Source: Cinclus cinclus (Eukaryota > Chordata > Aves > Passeriformes > Cinclidae). From it: a stretch of DNA of 64,000 nt. Positions 60,520 through 64,000 of the stretch are shown here, piece after piece. Below the pieces are notes generated by a model, which had not been told where the DNA came from, did no database searches, and worked only from the letters and a program-made list of their open reading frames with translations. Positions within the stretch are counted from its first letter, which is position 1, and every line of letters begins with the position of its first letter. The position numbers and the translations under genes are program-made. The stretch covers positions 4,650,001 to 4,714,000 of the forward strand of contig NC_085068.1 in assembly GCF_963662255.1 (NCBI RefSeq). Direction: 5' to 3'.

Positions 60520-61640
60520 ATCTCTTGCGTTTGCCTTGCCAGGACGAGCTGACCCGAGCCGTGCGCTGGCACCGGGGCTGTCTCGCCAACCTCCTGCCTC
60601 AGTTTTCCCCCGTGCTGCCGGCTCTGGCCGAGTATCGCGAACAGCGGTGGCGATGGAGCCGGGACGTGGCTCCGGCCGCTCGGTGGGTGGCAGCGGCGGC
60701 AGCGATGGATGATTCCAGCCGGGAATCATTTCCGCCGCCGGCCGGCCGCGGGTTCCTGCGCGGCCCCGGGACTCCGGGAGAGTTGCGGGGGCCCCCATTC
60801 CCGCACACCTCGGGCTGCGCGGGGCAGAGCCACTCCTCCGAGCCGTGTGACATCAAGCGACCGGCGAGAGGTCAAATTCCCGGCGCCGGTAGCGCTGGCC
60901 GCTCTGCCGGGTGGTACCGGGGAGGAGCCGCCCACCCGGGGACCCCTCCTCGCCCCCGGGCCCGCCGTGCCCCGCCATGAAGTCGGAGCAGGAGGAGAGC
61001 AAGGCGGGGACGTGCCGCTGCCAGCAGGGCTCCGCTCCGCGCCCGGCCCATTGTCCTGCCGGCCGGGCACGGCGAGGGGCGGCCGCGGACGGCGCCGCCC
61101 CGGGCAGGGCGCTGTGCCCCCGCTTAGCCCACGCAGGTAAGGGGGTCCCCGGAGGGTCCCCGGGAGCGGCCGCAGCCCGGCGTGCACGGCTTCCCCTCGC
61201 TCGCTTTGTGCTGGGAGCTCGCTTCCTCCTGGGAGAAACAAAACAACGCCGGGAGCCGGCGGGGCCGCGGGGCGGGTGGCGGCGGTGGCCGGGCTGTCCC
61301 CTCGCCCAGGGCCAGGGACGAGGGGCTTCGTGCCCCCGCGGCGCTGGGGAGGGTCGGGGCGGGCGGCTCCCGGTGCCCCGTGGTCCATCTTGTCTCCCGG
61401 AGAAGTTGGAGCGAGCCGGGAGCTGGCGGAGGGCTCGGAGCCGGCTCCGGGGACTGCCGCGGGGCTCGCAGCCCGCCGGCCAGCGCCTCTTCTGCCCTGT
61501 GTGCTTCTGGCAGCCTCCACAAGCCCGGCCTGGCCCCCGAGCCCTGCGGCCCCCGAGCCCCTCTGCTCGCCCTCGGCCTCCTGCCAGCGTGCACAGGGGT
61601 TTAGATCAGGCTGTATTCACTCGCATCCGCTGTGAGATAC
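60520..61640. promoter_or_regulatory. Large CpG island, likely promoter
   Basis: Dense CpG dinucleotides and GC-box-like motifs begin abruptly and persist for about 1.1 kb. This is the strongest such region in the window and is the expected signature of an unmethylated vertebrate promoter. Antisense and sense frames up to 264 codons occur, as expected in GC-rich DNA. A plus-strand first exon with a consensus donor can be proposed within it. A divergent minus-strand transcript cannot be excluded. Confidence 0.7.
60977..61136 (+). CDS. Candidate first coding exon (partial gene, unidentified product)
   Basis: The ATG at 60977 lies in CCCGCCATGA, with G at -3, and is followed by an open frame to a textbook donor, ACGCAG|GTAAGG, at 61136/61137. 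That gives 53 codons plus one base. The peptide begins MKSEQEESKAGTCRCQQG, then becomes Ala/Arg/Pro-rich with several Cys. I see no signal peptide, transmembrane segment or known domain. If the donor is not used, the same frame runs to a stop at 61696. Upstream ATGs at 60653, 60705 and 60709 open short frames. The 60705 frame ends in a TGA that overlaps this ATG (ATGA), and the 60709 frame crosses the donor. The remaining exons would lie to the right, beyond the window or unrecognised. GC bias alone can keep such a frame open, so the exon is plausible and not proven. Confidence 0.38.
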
Positions 61641-62377
61641 CCTCCAGCGTGTCACCGGGGCAGACCAGAGACTGGGCGACTGCGTGGCGGAAATAATCCT
61701 TATTTTGGGGTAGGGAATGTCCGGACGTGCGGGTAGCTTGGAAAGCAGGTGGTCTCTGCACATCCTGCCCCAGGGTCAGTGTATGTGGCTGGGGGTTCTG
61801 TCCCAGAGCTGTGACCATGTGGGCACACTGAGGCCAAGCTGGTGTCTAACTCAGGAAATGCTCAGAAGTGGTGTTTGCAAGATTTGCTCTCACTGGGTGA
61901 ATGCTTTTCCCTGAAATCATTACAGATTGTCTGTGACCAGGTGTGACAGCTCACTCGTAGCATTGCAGCAGCAGCATATGATGGAAATAAAAGTTTATTT
62001 AAAAGTGAGAGAGAGGTGTGCAAAGCCAAAATTCATTTTGTTAATCCCAGAGGCTCTGCTGGGCACCCCAATACCCACCCAGGAGGGAGCACTGGGTGGC
62101 AACAGCTCCTCTGAGGTCATGGAGTGCCACAGTGCTGCAGAGGCTCCGTGCTGAGGGATGTGCCTGGCATTTGCAGCAGGACTGGGCTGTAGTGATGATT
62201 TACGAATGTTAGGCCCTTGTACTTGTCCCCTTGAGGAGGTGATGCTGTGGGGTGGAGAGGGCGCTCGTTTTGAGCCACCGTGAGTCCATTATGGTGTCCA
62301 GGTATTGAAGGAGGGGTTGGATGTGTGGGCTTTGCCCCACAAGTCCTGGGCAGTGGCAGTAGCTGTGTCCTCTTACA
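61641..62377. other. Non-coding stretch downstream of the CpG island
   Basis: CpG density falls off here. No second exon was recognised. The sequence is probably the first intron of the candidate gene. Confidence 0.45.
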
Positions 62378-62695
62378 AATGGTTTGAGTTGGAGGGACCT
62401 TAAAGCCCATCTCGTCCAACCCCCTGCCATGGGCAGGGTCACCTTCCACTATCCCAGCTTGCTCCAAGCCCTGTCTAATCTGTCATCGAACACTTCCAGA
62501 GATGGGGCAGCCAGAGCTTCCCTGGGCACCCTGTGACAGGGCCTCCCACCCCCACAGGGAAGAATTTCTTCCTAATATCCCATCTAACTGTGCCCTCTGT
62601 CAGTGGGAAGCCATTCCCTCTTGTCCTATCACTTCAAGACCCTTGCCAGAAGTCCCTCTCCAGCTTTCTGCACCTTTGCAAGAAGGAGGTCCTAA
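62378..62695 (-). mobile_element. CR1-type LINE fragment (3' end), best preserved
   Basis: The plus strand reads as antisense CR1: 'tttgagttggagggaccttaaagcccatctcgtccaaccccctgccatgggcagggtcaccttccactatcccagcttgctccaagccctgtc'. It continues through 'gggaagaatttcttcctaatatcccatctaactgtgccctctgtcagtgggaagccattccctcttgtcctatcac' to 'aagtccctctccagctttc'. At about 320 bases it is the longest copy in the window. Confidence 0.95.
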
Positions 62696-64000
62696 GCTGA
62701 GAAGCTACTTAAAAATCAGAGGTGATGAGATGCTGTTTAAAATACAAACTCAGCTCATCCTTGAGTCTTGAATCTTTTTTTTTTTTTTTCTGATAAGGTT
62801 CTTTATGACCCTTGCATTTCTCTTCCTAGGACAGAAGTGTGTGTACATGTATATTTATCCTGCTGATGTTCTGGATAAAAACACACCCTTGACTTGTGCC
62901 CAGCAAAGCAAAAACCATCTCACCATCAAACTCACAAAAGCGACACAAAATGCAGCTTTCACCTGAGATACTGATTCACCCACACGAGCCTCATCGTTTG
63001 TTCTGCATCCATTTTTAATATGTCCCCTCCAAAGGCAGAAATGCATGTACAGCAGTCGTGTCAGCTGAGTGACATGGGAAAAAAAAGGCTTTTAAATGGA
63101 TGTCTTTAAAGTGATGCCTGTTCCAAGGCCAGTAAATGTCTTTGCTGCTGCATGGAGAGTTGGTCTGCTGCCCAGAGGAGTCCGAGATGGGATTTGCAGG
63201 AGTAGGAGTGGAAACTTCAGCCCCAAATGTTGTCTGGAGATGTTCACCACAAATAATGACAATAATAATTTTAAAAATCTCATTGGTTGTCTGTTAACAC
63301 ACATCAGTGGTTGAACCATAAACGATGCAGAATCCAGCAGTGTCATGGAAGTTTAATGTGATCAGCTAAAATATAATTAACAGCCAGTTATTTGAGTGGG
63401 AATGGTAGTTTCCATCAATTGCTCTGGGAAATGTTTAAATTGTATTAATCTCATCTCTGCCCACTTGCAGCAGATTTGGAAGGGGTTGGGATGAGTGATG
63501 GGGCTTGTCCATGCAAGGCAATACCTCCTTGTCTGGGTAGTCAGGAATTACAGAAGGCACCCAACTCCCCTTCCCCCACTCACCCCCCCTCCTCCCCAAA
63601 AAAAGGGTTAAAAAGAGGAGGGAAAATATTAAAGGCACAAAAATATTGGGGTAAAAGTGCTGTGGAAGCTTTTTACATTGAGGCTTTTGCATTTAGGAGG
63701 TGGTTCCTAATGGCAGATTTAACTTTGCGCCCTGATATAGTGACACTTGCAAGGGTGAACTGCAAAAAAAAAAGCCTTTAAAAATATTCTCCTTATTGCT
63801 TTTGCATCATGTTGGGGGGTGTATGGAGTTCCTTGTGAGGGACACTGAGCCCTGCTAGAGAGGGCTGATGCTCACTTCAAACTCTTTTGCACCGTCAAGT
63901 AGAGGCACAGCTCCATCCAGCTCATAGGAATCACATGGAAATCCTCCCTCAGCCATCTGTATGTGGAAGAAATAGAGGCTGAAGTGAGATTCCTGAATAA
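62696..64000. other. Non-coding right end, nothing assigned
   Basis: It contains a 15-base T run at 62775-62789. An acceptor-like tract ends near 62830, but no donor or recognisable peptide follows. A purine/pyrimidine low-complexity patch lies at about 63570-63610. No gene was recognised. Confidence 0.5.

Noticed and set aside
60726..61520. 264-codon minus-strand open frame
   Set aside because: It lies wholly in the CpG island, where stop codons are rare. The translation is Arg/Pro/Gly/Ala-rich with no domain, and it is antisense to a better-supported exon model.
1..64000. CRISPR arrays, operons, insertion sequences, endogenous retroviral genes
   Set aside because: No spaced direct repeats, bacterial-type gene clusters, terminal inverted repeats or retroviral reading frames were seen. 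Composition and CR1 content point to a bird genome.

Overview
The window looks like vertebrate nuclear DNA from a bird, probably a passerine. The evidence is a dozen 5'-truncated CR1-type LINE 3' ends, the dominant interspersed repeat of avian genomes; the absence of recognisable Alu, L1 or long LTR sequence; moderate base composition broken by a few short CpG-rich islands; and many microsatellites and homopolymers. The bird call is fairly firm. The passerine call is an impression only. There is no bacterial or phage-type gene, operon, CRISPR array or rRNA, and no tRNA that I could recognise.

Almost the whole window is intronic or intergenic. No complete protein-coding gene can be read. The long open frames are either GC-rich frames inside CpG islands or chance frames that lack splice sites or domains. 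The best gene evidence is at the right end. A TATA-like box at 60485-60494 sits at the edge of a strong CpG island (about 60520-61640). Inside the island is a candidate first coding exon on the plus strand, with an ATG at 60977 in a good Kozak context and a CAG|GTAAGG donor at 61136/61137. Three short exon-like segments also lie on the plus strand (2621-2681, 25808-25908, 58311-58370). Each has an acceptor-like and a donor-like boundary and at least one open phase. I cannot assign any of them to a gene, and each could be spurious.

Layout: 1-7180 is non-coding with two long T tracts. 7190-8440 is a CpG-rich island with a short GGGCC repeat. 8450-25800 is non-coding with three CR1 fragments, an ATT microsatellite and several AT-rich blocks that look conserved. 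25808-25908 is an exon-like segment. 26365-26510 is a TG repeat next to a G-rich tract. 26510-58300 is non-coding with six CR1 pieces wholly inside it, a TA repeat, a pentanucleotide (ATCCC)n array, two T tracts of nearly 50 bases and a second ATT-like repeat; a seventh CR1 piece (58019-58185) lies at its right end. 58300-61640 holds the exon-like 60-mer and two CpG-rich segments separated by another CR1. 61640-64000 is non-coding with one well-preserved CR1.

The most striking feature not tied to a gene is homopolymer polarity. Every mononucleotide run of about 19 bases or more is T on the plus strand, and none is A. All exon-like signals are also on the plus strand. Both fit a plus-strand transcription unit across much of the window, but this is inference. 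I did not find a clear novel biological system.
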